Under the pieces are notes generated by a model, which was not told the DNA's origin, ran no database searches, and saw only the letters and a program-made list of their open reading frames with translations. DNA of 64,000 nt from Leptolyngbyaceae cyanobacterium C42_A2020_001 (GTDB lineage Bacteria > Cyanobacteriota > Cyanobacteriia > Leptolyngbyales > Leptolyngbyaceae), in NCBI GenBank assembly GCA_015272515.1, contig JACYLN010000059.1:1-64000 (forward strand), read 5' to 3'. The position numbers were made by a program, and so were the translations under genes. Below are positions 17,197 to 26,372 of this stretch, piece by piece. Numbering within the stretch: the stretch's first letter is position 1; each line of letters starts with the position of its first letter.

Positions 17197-17901
17197 ATGG
17201 TGCTTCGTGAACAATTGCAATCTATTGTTGAACAAAAGCATCTGCTTAAGCATCCCTTCTATGTTGCTTGGACAGAAGGCAAGCTCACCCGTGAGCATTT
17301 GAAGCACTACGCAATTCAGTACTTCCAAAATGTGCTGGCATTCCCAACTTATGTAAGCGCTGTGCATTTCAACACGCCCCACTTTGGCACCTCGATCGCC
17401 GTTCGGCAAGAAATTTTGGAAAACTTGATTGAAGAAGAGCGCGGCAACCAAAATCACCCCGAACTGTGGCGCAGATTTGCTCAATCTCTGGGCGCAACCG
17501 ATGTAGAACTAACCGAAACCGAAGTTCTGCCCACGACCCACAATCTGATATCCACCTTTCGCAACGTTTGCCTCAACTCTCCTTTCTATGCGGGACTCGC
17601 TGCCTTGTACGCTTACGAGTCTCAGATTCCAGCCGTTGCAACTACCAAGATTGATGGGCTAAAGCGGTTTTATGGCATGACTGATGCCAGCGAATATCGC
17701 TTTTTCACGGTGCATCAATCAGCCGATGAATATCATGCTGAAGCAGAACTCAAACTGATTGAGGAACATACAGATACGGCTGAAAAACAAGCTGAAGCAC
17801 TGGAAGCGGCAACTCAAGCGGCTGATGCTTTGTGGCAATTTTTAGACGGCGTGTATGAGGCGTATTGCCAGGATGTGAAAGCTGAAATGGCGATCGCGTA
17901 A
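17197..17901 (+). CDS. CADD-family di-metal oxygenase (TIGR04305; p-aminobenzoate synthesis candidate)
   Basis: A 234-residue all-helical protein of the TENA/PqqC-like fold. All six metal ligands known for Chlamydia CADD (Glu81, His88, Glu142, His174, Asp178, His181) are found one position earlier: Glu80, His87, Glu141, His173, Asp177 and His180. Lys151 matches CADD Lys152. In Chlamydia the protein makes p-aminobenzoate for folate from its own tyrosine side chain. ATG 17197 has GGAGG four bases upstream; the earlier TTG at 17143 has no such site. It follows the acidic unknown gene. Whether this homologue makes p-aminobenzoate is not established. Confidence 0.85.
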   Translation: MVLREQLQSIVEQKHLLKHPFYVAWTEGKLTREHLKHYAIQYFQNVLAFPTYVSAVHFNTPHFGTSIAVRQEILENLIEEERGNQNHPELWRRFAQSLGATDVELTETEVLPTTHNLISTFRNVCLNSPFYAGLAALYAYESQIPAVATTKIDGLKRFYGMTDASEYRFFTVHQSADEYHAEAELKLIEEHTDTAEKQAEALEAATQAADALWQFLDGVYEAYCQDVKAEMAIA

Positions 17902-17931
17902 TTCCAGCTTCAAATATCAAAACAACAAATG

Positions 17932-17972
17932 ACTGCTGGCAGGAGTGATGGTAACTTCTGCCAGCAGTTTTG
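17932..17972. terminator. Bidirectional terminator between CADD-family gene and ald
   Basis: ACTGCTGGCAG (17932-17942) pairs perfectly with CTGCCAGCAGT (17958-17968), an 11-bp stem. T-rich sequence follows on both sides, so it can serve both convergent genes. Confidence 0.75.
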
Positions 17973-17975
17973 CTA

Positions 17976-19064
17976 CTACTGTACTAGATCGGGAAATACC
18001 TGCTGCACGGCAGGATGAATCAGGTGATTGTTCTGTACATTTAAGCCTTTTGCAAGGACGGGATCTTTATCCAACGCTGCCATACCAAAGTTTGCCAGCT
18101 TGAGAACAAAGGGCAAGGTGCTGTTATTGAGTGCTTGAGTGGCTGTCCAGGGTACGGCTCCTGGCATATTGGGTACGCCGTAGTGAACCACTCCCTCTTC
18201 AACATAAATAGGGTGGGAATGGGAAGTGGGGCGAACCGTTTCAATGCAGCCACCCTGATCCACCGCTACATCCACAATCACGGAGCCAGGGCGCATCTGT
18301 TGAACTAACTCGCGAGACACCAGAACTGGTGCTTTTTGGGCGAGGATTAGAACTGCTCCAACCAACAAATCCGCATTAGGAACGACAGATTCGATTTGAG
18401 CTGTGCTGCTGTAGAGTAGTTCCACGCGTGAACCCAAAATAGATTCTAGATAGGAGAGGCGATCGACATTCACATCCAAAATGGTAACTTGGGCACCCAT
18501 GCCAACGGCGATTCGGGCTGCTTCTGTCCCCACTACGCCGCCGCCCAGAATCACAACCTTGCCTGGTTTCACACCTGGAATGCCACCCAGAAGCACGCCG
18601 CGTCCACCCTGCTGCCGTTCCAGGTAGCGGGCCCCAAATTGAACGGAAAGCCGTCCGGCAATGACGCTCATGGGTGCCAGGAGGGGAAGCCGTCCATCGG
18701 GCAATTCTACCGTTTCGTAGGCGATCGCAGTCACGCCACAGTCCAACAAATGCTCGGTTAAAGGGCGATCGGCTGCCAAATGGAGATAGGTAAACAGCAA
18801 CTGCCCTTTTTGCAGAAAGTCGTATTCCGGCGGGAGGGGTTCTTTGACTTTGATGATTAAATCTCGATCCCAGGCATCTTTAGCGGTGGGGGCGATCGCG
18901 GCTCCCGCTTGCACATAATCCTGATCCGTAAAGCCGGCCCCGCTTCCTGCTCCCGTTTCCACAAATACCTGATGTCCCTTCTCTGTCAGCGATCGCACAC
19001 TACCAGGACTCAGCCCAACCCGAAATTCCTGATCTTTCGTTTCTTTGGGTACACCGATCTGCAT
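17976..19064 (-). CDS. ald: Alanine dehydrogenase
   Basis: A 362-residue enzyme that interconverts L-alanine with pyruvate and ammonia using NAD. It has the N-terminal family signature [18 protein letters not shown], the catalytic region with FTYLHLAAD, and the NAD-binding fold [16 protein letters not shown] followed by a strand ending LDVN. ATG 19064 has GAGG five bases upstream and starts at the normal family N-terminus; the frame is open for 25 more codons. In cyanobacteria it acts in nitrogen assimilation or alanine catabolism. Not in an operon. Confidence 0.95.
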   Translation of the reverse strand: MQIGVPKETKDQEFRVGLSPGSVRSLTEKGHQVFVETGAGSGAGFTDQDYVQAGAAIAPTAKDAWDRDLIIKVKEPLPPEYDFLQKGQLLFTYLHLAADRPLTEHLLDCGVTAIAYETVELPDGRLPLLAPMSVIAGRLSVQFGARYLERQQGGRGVLLGGIPGVKPGKVVILGGGVVGTEAARIAVGMGAQVTILDVNVDRLSYLESILGSRVELLYSSTAQIESVVPNADLLVGAVLILAQKAPVLVSRELVQQMRPGSVIVDVAVDQGGCIETVRPTSHSHPIYVEEGVVHYGVPNMPGAVPWTATQALNNSTLPFVLKLANFGMAALDKDPVLAKGLNVQNNHLIHPAVQQVFPDLVQ

Positions 19065-19269
19065 CTGAACCTCGCTATGAGAGGAAACGTGTCGCTTTTC
19101 CTCTAGCTTAAGCTGGGTAGCCAGGTTGCGTGTAGTCAATCTCTCTTCAGGAAAGGGATTTGCAAATCAACGCGGAAGGAGAGAACCCGGTTCAAAACGG
19201 TGTAAGGTTGAATGTAAAGAGTTATGAAAATAACGCCATCCTTACTCAAGTTCTCCTACTTCGATTGAT

Positions 19270-19641
19270 ATGTACTATTTCCCTGAGCCACCTTATTTCT
19301 TGTTGTTTGCCGCTTTGTTTACCAGCATCACTTCTGGTGCCGCGTTTGAAGCAGTCTTAAAGCAATCGGTGCAAAGTTGGTCTAAAAATCGCTCAACACG
19401 CATTCTGGCGAACCTTCAAGGAATGCAACTGATGCTGCCATTTTTGGGAATCGCAGTAGGTTCCTGTGTGTTCTTGTCTTCTGGGATGACTATTTTTGGA
19501 TTTCCTTCTCAACTTGCCTACGCCATTTCTATTCCCCTAACGGCTGGAACTGCGGCTCTAGTATGGTCACAGCTTGGCAAAATTCTGACACAGCTTGAGC
19601 AAGGGGGTTCTCAAGCGCTTGATCTAGATTCATTTGTGTAG
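19270..19641 (+). CDS. Small membrane protein, unknown
   Basis: A 123-residue protein with about three hydrophobic stretches (residues 8-25, 52-75 and 78-100) and polar ends. The start MYYFPEPPYFLLF has an ATG close to the upstream gene-free stretch. It resembles small cyanobacterial hypotheticals, but I name no family. It is convergent with the TPR gene, with only seven bases between the stops. Confidence 0.55.
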   Translation: MYYFPEPPYFLLFAALFTSITSGAAFEAVLKQSVQSWSKNRSTRILANLQGMQLMLPFLGIAVGSCVFLSSGMTIFGFPSQLAYAISIPLTAGTAALVWSQLGKILTQLEQGGSQALDLDSFV

Positions 19642-19648
19642 AGGCTAC

Positions 19649-20560
19649 CTACTGCTGACCTGAGTTTGCTTTCTGCAAATTTTGCTCTGCTTTCGCGGCC
19701 CACTGAGAGTTTCCTTGCTTGGCATACAGGTCTTTCGCATATTTGAGTACCACTTGCGCGTCTTTGTACTTACCTTGCTTAATAAAGACTAAACCTGCGG
19801 CGTAGTAGGCGTTGGCATAGTTAGAGTTGGCTTCAGCAGATTTGCGAAAAGAACCCAGCGCCTCTTCCAGTTTGCCTTGCTTGAACTGGAGCGAACCCAG
19901 GTTGTAGTAAGCTTCTGCATACTTGGGATTAATTTGAATAGCTCGTTGAAAGGCAGTGTATGCCTCTGAGTCCTTGTTTTGCTGGAGATAGACCAAACCC
20001 AAATGGTAAAAGGGTTCGGGGGCATTGGGGCTGAGTTCTGATGAGCGTTTGAAGGAGATCGCAGCCTGGTCATAAGCCCGTTGTTGTTCCAGTGCTAACC
20101 CTAGATTATAGTGAGCCAGTCCTAACTTAGGGTCTAGCTCGATCGCTCGCTTGAGGTAATCTCTCGCCTGGGCAACGTTGTTTCCTTCCAGCAGGGCTGC
20201 CCCCAAATTGGCATAAGCCAGAGCAAATCGAGGATCGGCTTGAGTTGCCTGATAAAAAGCACTGGCGGCTGGTTGCAACTGTCCCTGTTGTCGCAATGCC
20301 AGCCCTAAATTGTAGTGAGCCGCCGCCATCTTAGGGTCAAGCTGCCCCGCCCGCCGAAAGGCTGCGATCGCATCCGTGAGTTTGCCTTGCTGAATAAATT
20401 GCAGCCCTTGATTGACTGCCGCTTCTGCTGTTTGGTTCTGATTTTGAGCAATTTGAGTAGGAGCGGGCGCTGCCACACCTGGGATTGCAGATACCAATAC
20501 ACTACTACTGAGCAACCATATTCCTATCAATCCAGCTTTTTTCCCTCGCCACACCTGCAT
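19649..20560 (-). CDS. Exported TPR-repeat protein
   Basis: A 303-residue protein with an N-terminal signal peptide (basic MQVWRGKK, hydrophobic core, cleavage near VAAPAP). A short linker is followed by seven tandem 34-residue tetratricopeptide repeats (for example AAAHYNLGLALRQQG, AYANLGAALLEG, AEAYYNLGSLQFKQG). TPRs are protein-protein scaffolds; in cyanobacteria exported ones often act in thylakoid or envelope assembly. ATG 20560 has AGAGG nine bases upstream, so I preferred it to the frame opening at 20656. Partner unknown. Confidence 0.85.
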   Translation of the reverse strand: MQVWRGKKAGLIGIWLLSSSVLVSAIPGVAAPAPTQIAQNQNQTAEAAVNQGLQFIQQGKLTDAIAAFRRAGQLDPKMAAAHYNLGLALRQQGQLQPAASAFYQATQADPRFALAYANLGAALLEGNNVAQARDYLKRAIELDPKLGLAHYNLGLALEQQRAYDQAAISFKRSSELSPNAPEPFYHLGLVYLQQNKDSEAYTAFQRAIQINPKYAEAYYNLGSLQFKQGKLEEALGSFRKSAEANSNYANAYYAAGLVFIKQGKYKDAQVVLKYAKDLYAKQGNSQWAAKAEQNLQKANSGQQ

Positions 20561-21032
20561 CGTAATAACCTCTTTGAACCAGCGAAATGGTAAGACTTGC
20601 CCCACGGACTTGCACACGAGAGATTGACTTGAGCGTTGATTCTTACATACCAACACTATTCCTGCAAGACGTTCTGCTAAATAATGCTCGCTATTCTACA
20701 GGTGCTATCAGGAAACAACACAAGAATCTGGTGGAACCTTTTTCCCATTGCCCCTTGCCCGTTACCTGCTTAAGCCCAGAAGTAACAAAAATCGGTTGGT
20801 TGATGAACGAATTTGAGTGAAATGCAGCCGATTGTTGCGCTACTTAATGCTTGTTTAACTTCGTCTTAAGATAAGCTGCATTTTTGTTCCGTGATCCCGT
20901 AACGGGATGACAATCAAAACAAAGAGTTCCAATGTATCTGGAACTACAAAATTGGCTAGCTGGAAGGAGTGTAGCTGAGGTTGCCAACGTTCTAGCTAGG
21001 CAAGTTCACTCGTGTATAACCAGCGAGGTTTT
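20561..21032. other. Divergent promoter region of the TPR and EF-G-like genes
   Basis: About 470 bases with no convincing gene; a plus-strand frame at 20587-20820 has no ribosome site and an unlikely composition. Two tight inverted repeats lie in the EF-G-like leader and are listed separately. Confidence 0.45.
20894..20945 (+). promoter_or_regulatory. Two inverted repeats in the EF-G-like gene leader
   Basis: ATCCCGT (20894-20900) and ACGGGAT (20902-20908) make a 15-base palindrome around a single A. Sixteen bases later AGTTCCA (20925-20931) pairs with TGGAACT (20939-20945) around seven bases. The first looks like a protein-binding operator, the second more like an RNA hairpin. They lie about 90-140 bases before the start codon. 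Confidence 0.4.
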
Positions 21033-23060
21033 ATGAACGAAAACGTTTTGTCGGGTACCCGAAACGTGGCGATCGTGGGTCCTTATTTAAGCGGAAAAAC
21101 AACTTTACTTGAAAGTTTGTTGTTTGTGACTGGAGCCGTCACTCGCAAAGGCAAAGTCCAAGACCGAAATACGGTGGGTGATGGTTCTTCAGAAGCCCGC
21201 GATCGCCAGATGAGTGTTGAAGTAAACGCCGCCAGTACTGAATATGGCGGCGTTCGTTTTACGTTTTTAGATTGTCCTGGATCGGTGGAATTTGCCCAGG
21301 AAACGTTAAGCGCATTAATTGGGGTTGATGCGGCGATCGTGGTGTGTGAAGCCGTTAGCGATCGCGTCCTCACCCTGGCTCCCCTCTTCAAATTTTTGGA
21401 TGATTGGGAAATTCCACATCTGGTGTTTATCAATAAAATGGATCGCGCCGATGTTGATTTTAACGATGTATTACAGGCATTGAAGAAGGTATCAAGCCGA
21501 CCCCTGGTTGCCCATCAATACCCGATTGGGGTTGGTGAGAAGCTCGTGGGCTTTATTAACCTGGTCACTGAGCAAGCGTATCACTACCATCCCGGTGCAC
21601 CCGCAGACCCCGTACCGCTCCCAGAAACATTGAGAGAGCAGGAAAAAGCTGCCCGCAATGAAATGCTAGAAACCCTGGCAAACTTCGATGATCACCTCTT
21701 AGAAGAACTGCTTGACGACATCGAACCGCCCCAGGAAGAGATTTTACAAGATTTGAAAATGGAACTGGGTGCGGATCAGATCGTGCCAGTATTTGTCGGC
21801 GTTGCCGATCGCGATTTTGGTGTGCGCCCACTGCTGCAAGCCCTGCTGCGAGAATCTCCCGAACCCGAAATTATGGCAGAGCATCGCGGCATTACCCTGA
21901 GCCAAAGCGCTCCTCTAGCTCAGGTGCTAAAGACCTATCACACAGCGGGCGGCAAACTCTCGCTCGTCCGGGTTTGGCAGGGCACCCTCACGGATGGCAT
22001 GACCCTCAATGGAGTACGGGTGGGTGGCATTTATCGCCTCATGGGGCAGCAGCAGCAAAGCCTGAACGAAGCCAAAGCCGGAGAAATTGTGGCGTTGGGA
22101 CGGTTGGAAGGCATTAAGACTGGAGATACGCTGATGAATGGCGATCTGGCTTTAGTGGGTGAACTGCCCAAACCAGAAAAACTAACGCCCGTTTTTGCGC
22201 TGGCGATCGCCGCCGAGAAACGCAATGACGAAGTGAAACTTTCAGGCGCACTCACAAAACTCCTAGAAGAAGATCCTTCCCTTGCCTGGGAGCAACACGG
22301 CGACACCCATGAAGTGATTCTTTGGGGACAGGGCGATATTCACTTGCAAGTCGCGATGGATCGGCTGAACCGCAAATACAACCTGCCCATGTCTGCCCAT
22401 CCGCCCCAAGTACCTTATAAAGAAACGATTCGTAAAACCGTTAACTCAATTCACGGTCGCTACAAGCGTCAAACTGGAGGGCACGGGCAGTTTGGCGACG
22501 TTTACCTGGATATTCGTCCGCTCTCGCGGGGTGAAGGCTTCAACTTCCACGAAAAAATTGTAGGTGGAGTCGTGCCTCGCCAATATATTCCCGCAGTTGA
22601 AACGGGCGTGCGCGAGTATCTTCAGCATGGTCCATTAGGATTTCCAGTGGTGGATGTGGATGTCACCTTAACCAATGGGTCTTACCACTCGGTCGATAGT
22701 TCAGAGCAAGCATTTAAGCAAGCCGCCCGAATCGCTATGCAAGAAGGGCTAACCAAGTGTGAACCCACCCTGCTGGAACCAATCCTCAATGTCAAAATCT
22801 CAGTGCCAACCGACTTTACTTCAAAAGTGTTGCGGTTAACGAGTGGACGACGGGGACAAATCCTCGGTTATGATGCCAAGCCTGATTGGACAGGATGGGA
22901 TGAGGTTGTGGCTTACATTCCCCAGGCAGAAATGCACGACCTGATTGTAGAGCTGCGATCGCTGACAATGGGCGTTGGCTTCTTCAACTGGGATTATGAT
23001 CACCTGCAAGAAGTGCCCGATAAACTAGCGGAACGGGTGCTTGCAGTGAATAACAAGTAG
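21033..23060 (+). CDS. EF-G-like translational GTPase
   Basis: A 675-residue protein with the five-domain layout of elongation factor G. The P-loop is GPYLSGKT at residues 16-23 (not the AHIDAGKT of true EF-G), then DCPG and NKMD. Domain IV contains the GGHGQFGDV-like stretch and domain V the PQAEMHDL segment. The switch-I consensus GITI is missing, which sets this EF-G-like paralogue (like Synechocystis Sll0830 or mycobacterial FusA2) apart from the canonical factor. ATG 21033 follows GCGAGG. Role unknown; not next to rps12/rps7/tuf as true fusA would be. Confidence 0.88.
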   Translation: MNENVLSGTRNVAIVGPYLSGKTTLLESLLFVTGAVTRKGKVQDRNTVGDGSSEARDRQMSVEVNAASTEYGGVRFTFLDCPGSVEFAQETLSALIGVDAAIVVCEAVSDRVLTLAPLFKFLDDWEIPHLVFINKMDRADVDFNDVLQALKKVSSRPLVAHQYPIGVGEKLVGFINLVTEQAYHYHPGAPADPVPLPETLREQEKAARNEMLETLANFDDHLLEELLDDIEPPQEEILQDLKMELGADQIVPVFVGVADRDFGVRPLLQALLRESPEPEIMAEHRGITLSQSAPLAQVLKTYHTAGGKLSLVRVWQGTLTDGMTLNGVRVGGIYRLMGQQQQSLNEAKAGEIVALGRLEGIKTGDTLMNGDLALVGELPKPEKLTPVFALAIAAEKRNDEVKLSGALTKLLEEDPSLAWEQHGDTHEVILWGQGDIHLQVAMDRLNRKYNLPMSAHPPQVPYKETIRKTVNSIHGRYKRQTGGHGQFGDVYLDIRPLSRGEGFNFHEKIVGGVVPRQYIPAVETGVREYLQHGPLGFPVVDVDVTLTNGSYHSVDSSEQAFKQAARIAMQEGLTKCEPTLLEPILNVKISVPTDFTSKVLRLTSGRRGQILGYDAKPDWTGWDEVVAYIPQAEMHDLIVELRSLTMGVGFFNWDYDHLQEVPDKLAERVLAVNNK

Positions 23061-23116
23061 GAGAGGAGCCAGAAGGCAAAGGTCAAACGAATTCGGCTTC
23101 TGTTCTCTTAAAAAAG

Positions 23117-23153
23117 CAGGAGTCAGCAGCCTAATTCTGACTTCTGACTCCTG
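23117..23153 (+). terminator. Possible terminator after the EF-G-like gene
   Basis: CAGGAGTCAG (23117-23126) pairs with CTGACTCCTG (23144-23153), a perfect 10-bp stem with a 17-base loop. No strong T tract follows. The GAGTCAG/CTGACTC unit is a common intergenic repeat word in cyanobacteria, so it may be a dispersed repeat instead. Confidence 0.4.
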
Positions 23154-23195
23154 GCTTCTAATTAAAGAAGCGCTGAGAATTTGCGGCGGCTATCA

Positions 23196-23464
23196 CTACT
23201 GAGCCGCCTGCTTCTTGCGGCGACGCGCTGCCGCAAAACCAGCACCTGCTAATGCTAAACCTGCCATCGTGGTAGGTTCAGGTACCGCTTCAGCAGAACC
23301 AACAACCTTAAAGTCAGGACCATTGTGAGAAGCATCTGCCCTTACCTGAATGCCTGCGATCGCTCCAGACACCCCCAAAGTGAGAAAGCTTGAGCGGGAG
23401 AGCTAGACAACATAAATCCAGTTGCCAGGAAACCGGCCGCTGTGACGATCTGCTTCAGGTTCAT
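23196..23464 (-). pseudogene. PEP-CTERM protein, frameshifted in a C5 run
   Basis: Two overlapping frames make one small exported protein. From ATG 23464 the first frame reads a signal peptide (MNLKQIVTAAGFLATGF, cleavage at SSPAQA-F) and then hits TAA after 40 residues. The second frame starts in the same place and ends with a PEP-CTERM sorting tail: VPEPTTMAG, a hydrophobic helix and RRRKK. They join if the C5 run at 23372-23376 had one more base. The repaired protein would have about 89 residues, an unusually short mature part. It could be a true pseudogene, a sequencing error or a phase-variable tract. Confidence 0.65.
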
Positions 23465-24070
23465 AACTAGATACTTCTATGATGAAGTTCTACGAGACTA
23501 CAGGTTAAGGATTTACCAACCGCCTCGATAACTATCAATCACCTCTCATGCTTCATCAATTCATTGCATTCAGTTAAACTTTCAAAGCAAATATAAAGTA
23601 AAACGAATTTTCTAATATTTTCAAACGTCTAAAATCCAGCCGCATTAGTACTTAAACCTAACTCTTTGATGCATTTAATCATCAAACAATCGATCATTCA
23701 ATAATTAAACTGATCTCAATAAACGACTCAATTTATTTTATCTGAACTTATTTTTAGGTGTTGGTTAAATACCAGTATTTTCCAGGTCAACGCAAACGTT
23801 ATTCTCAAAGTAGTTGCTCGGTTTTCACGGAATAATGTACTTGCCTAGTTGGCATTATTTGGTTGAGGAAAACCAGCAAAAGGTTTATGGGTCCATACTC
23901 TGTCTACTAGCTCCAACCTGGTCTGGTTTCCAAACTGGGCAAAATTAGGAAACCCTTGTAAGGGCTTAAGCCCTATGGCTGAATGAGTACAGCTCAAACA
24001 AAAGAGGTAGCCTTTCGCTACCTCTTAAATACAATCAATGATTAATAGCTGTTAATGGCGTGACTAGAAA
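23465..24070. other. Long AT-rich intergenic region, no gene seen
   Basis: About 600 bases between the PEP-CTERM gene start and the gap stop. It is notably A+T-rich from about 23560 to 23760 and has no coding frame. A 14-base perfect palindrome AGGGCTTAAGCCCT lies at 23961-23974, and the gap terminator at 24002-24026. Confidence 0.5.
23994..24026 (-). terminator. Intrinsic terminator of gap
   Basis: AAGAGGTAGC (24002-24011) pairs perfectly with GCTACCTCTT (24017-24026) around a five-base loop. On the minus strand the stem is followed by TTGTTTG. It lies 45 bases past the gap stop. Confidence 0.75.
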
Positions 24071-25090
24071 CTAGGCAACCCACTTTTCAGCAACGACTTC
24101 AGCCAAGTCAACGACACGCTGACTATAACCCCATTCATTGTCATACCAGGCAACGACCTTCACCATATCTCCACCCATAACCATCGTCAGGGCAGCGTCG
24201 ATAATTGAAGATTCATAGGTGCCAGCATGATCGCTAGAGACCAATGGTAGGTCGCAATACTTGAGAATGCCTTTCATCGACGTTTCAGAAGCGGTTTTTA
24301 ACACTTCGTTTACCTGTTCGGCGATCGTGCTTTTTTCCACTTGAACCACCAAATCAACGATCGAGACGTTGGGGGTAGGAACGCGCAAGGCAATTCCGTT
24401 GAGCTTGCCAGCCAGTTCAGGCAATACCAGGGCAACGGCTTTAGCAGCTCCGGTGGAGGTGGGAACGATGTTCATTGCGGCTGCCCGTGCTCGGCGCAAA
24501 TCCCGGTGGCTGGCATCGAGTAGGCGTTGGTCACCCGTATAGCTATGGGTGGTGGTCATCGTCCCTTTGATGATGCCGAAGTTTTCATGCAGCACTTTGG
24601 CGACGGGGGCAAGACAGTTTGTGGTACAGCTTGCGTTGCTGATGATGTGGTGCTGGGCGTGGTCGTAGTTTTGATGGTTCACACCCACTACAAAGGTGCC
24701 ATCGTCGTTCTTGCCAGGAGCGGTAATCAATACTTTTTTCGCGCCTGCGTTAATGTGCTTGGTTGCCCCTTCCTTGCTGGTGAAGACCCCAGTTGATTCA
24801 ATGATTAGATCGATTTCCCACTCTTTCCAGGGTAAATTTTCGGGATTGCGGTCAGACGTACACTTAATTGTTTTTCCATTAACAGTAATACTATTGTCGT
24901 CAGCACTGATCTGAACGCTGTCGTCCAGTTTGCCCAACATAGAGTCATATCTCAAAAGGTGCGCGTTTGTCCTGGGATCGGAGGTGTCGTTAATCGCAAC
25001 TAGGTCGATTTGGCTATTTGTCCGACCCAGCCAGCATCGCGTAAAATTTCGTCCGATACGTCCAAAGCCGTTGATCGCTACTCTAATCAC
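24071..25090 (-). CDS. gap2: Glyceraldehyde-3-phosphate dehydrogenase, Gap2 (Calvin-cycle) type
   Basis: A 339-residue dehydrogenase. The N-terminal [14 protein letters not shown] binds the dinucleotide, SNASCTTNC carries the catalytic cysteine, and WYDNEWGYS marks the C-terminus. [20 protein letters not shown] is the signature of plastid/cyanobacterial Gap2, which uses NADPH or NADH in the reductive pentose-phosphate cycle and is regulated through CP12. The start is a GTG at 25090, read as [10 protein letters not shown], preceded by AGAGG about ten bases upstream. The gene is monocistronic, with its own terminator. Confidence 0.96.
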   Translation of the reverse strand: MIRVAINGFGRIGRNFTRCWLGRTNSQIDLVAINDTSDPRTNAHLLRYDSMLGKLDDSVQISADDNSITVNGKTIKCTSDRNPENLPWKEWEIDLIIESTGVFTSKEGATKHINAGAKKVLITAPGKNDDGTFVVGVNHQNYDHAQHHIISNASCTTNCLAPVAKVLHENFGIIKGTMTTTHSYTGDQRLLDASHRDLRRARAAAMNIVPTSTGAAKAVALVLPELAGKLNGIALRVPTPNVSIVDLVVQVEKSTIAEQVNEVLKTASETSMKGILKYCDLPLVSSDHAGTYESSIIDAALTMVMGGDMVKVVAWYDNEWGYSQRVVDLAEVVAEKWVA

Positions 25091-25252
25091 TGCGTCTTGC
25101 CCTCTGTAATAAATACCTAGTCGATATAAGGAATCATACGTTGCAAGGTGATCCCTTCGCAACAAATCTCGATGGTTATTGGAGATTAACGAATTGCTTC
25201 TGACTAGTAAGGAGCCTGATTTTCAGGTGGTTAGGTTTCTAGGGCTGATCGT

Positions 25253-25879
25253 TCACTCCGTTCTATAAAGTTTGTGCGTTGCGATGTATGCTCTCACAGA
25301 CTCTGGCAGAAGATAGCGGAGCGATCGCCCCTCCTGGCAATACTGGCGAATCAAGCTGGAGGAGATTTCAGTTTGGGGCATTTCCAGCAAGTACCACTGA
25401 AGTTGAACCGATTGTTTAGCTAGAACGGTTGCGACTTCTAAAGCAATGTTTTGTACGGGCTTTTGATTGCGTGGGGCAATGAGCAACGTACATTGGGACG
25501 CGATTTCTACACCGTTTCGCCAGTGGGGCAAACTTTGAAAAGCATCAACGCCTATCACCCAATGCCAACAGACAGTTGGATAAATTTGCTGAAGGTCTGT
25601 GAAGGTGGCGATCGCGTAAGAAATTCCGCCCCGTTTTTGATCAATCTCTGAGGCGATGAAGGCAGGATGATCGGCGATCGCCCGTTGCAGCATTTCCCAA
25701 CGGTGATTAAATGCCAACAACTCACCCGCTTTGTGGGGAGGTTGGTAGGTTGGCACCCAAATCACCTGGTCAAGTTGAAACTGCTCCAAAGCAGTCTCAG
25801 CCATGAGCAGGTGCCCCATGTGGACAGGATTAAATGCACCACCAAAGATTCCCACCTTTTTTGCGGAAGGGTTGCTCAC
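25253..25879 (-). CDS. nadD: Nicotinate-nucleotide adenylyltransferase
   Basis: A 208-residue nucleotidyltransferase that makes deamido-NAD from nicotinate mononucleotide and ATP. The N-terminal GIFGGAFNPVHMGHL holds the H-x-x-H ATP site and the C-terminal SSSLIRQYCQEG holds the ISSTxxR-type motif. Length is normal. It lies upstream of gap on the same strand with about 160 bp between. The NAD pathway partner nadA is 23 kb away in this window. Confidence 0.92.
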   Translation of the reverse strand: MSNPSAKKVGIFGGAFNPVHMGHLLMAETALEQFQLDQVIWVPTYQPPHKAGELLAFNHRWEMLQRAIADHPAFIASEIDQKRGGISYAIATFTDLQQIYPTVCWHWVIGVDAFQSLPHWRNGVEIASQCTLLIAPRNQKPVQNIALEVATVLAKQSVQLQWYLLEMPQTEISSSLIRQYCQEGRSLRYLLPESVRAYIATHKLYRTE

Positions 25880-26372
25880 AAATTCGATCCTAGATGCAGA
25901 TTTAAAAAAATTTTCTATGCTGTACCTTTAATTAGCGCTTAAACTTGTTCGATTAAAAGCCGGAATGGTTTGAAGACGCTTTGTATTCTATGGATTGTAG
26001 GTGCAAGGAGCTGCGATGCCTAGCAAAAACCCAGTGAACCTTAACAACCAAAACAACCAACATCGACGCTCAAAACATTGCCATCTAAACAAAGATCCTC
26101 TTGAAGGGAATTCTTTTGAGATGGGGTTATCCCTATTTGCTCAGACCTATCAAATTCTAGTTACCTCGGTTCCTGTAGCGACGGTTCTGAGGGTTTACAG
26201 AATTTGGGCTAAATGCTGAAAACTCAAAAGTGGATTAATCTTTTGGATGGCTTTTGCGACTAGCACCTTTAGCACTAAATGTAGCCAGAAACAATGAATT
26301 AATTTGTATGCCGAAAAGGTGATTCCTGATATGATAGCGCGTGACATTGGTGTGGTTTGTGAGGATTCTAAG
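25880..26372. other. Divergent nadD-murC intergenic region
   Basis: About 490 bases. The only candidate gene is the small frame at 26016-26219, listed separately. The rest is A+T-rich and would hold promoters for nadD and murC. An in-frame upstream ATG for murC exists at 26331 but has no ribosome site. Confidence 0.4.
26016..26219 (+). CDS. Possible small protein (67 aa), uncertain
   Basis: ATG 26016 has a perfect-looking AAGGAG five bases upstream. The encoded 67 residues start polar and Asn/His-rich (NLNNQNNQHRRSKH) and end with a hydrophobic stretch (LFAQTYQILVTSVPVATVL). No homologue is recognised. The strong ribosome site is the only real support, and the codon use is not strongly coding, so it could be chance. 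Confidence 0.28.
   Translation: MPSKNPVNLNNQNNQHRRSKHCHLNKDPLEGNSFEMGLSLFAQTYQILVTSVPVATVLRVYRIWAKC

Noticed and set aside
20587-20820. A 77-residue plus-strand frame between the TPR and EF-G-like genes
   Set aside because: No ribosome site, no protein-like composition, and it starts inside the upstream part of the TPR transcript.
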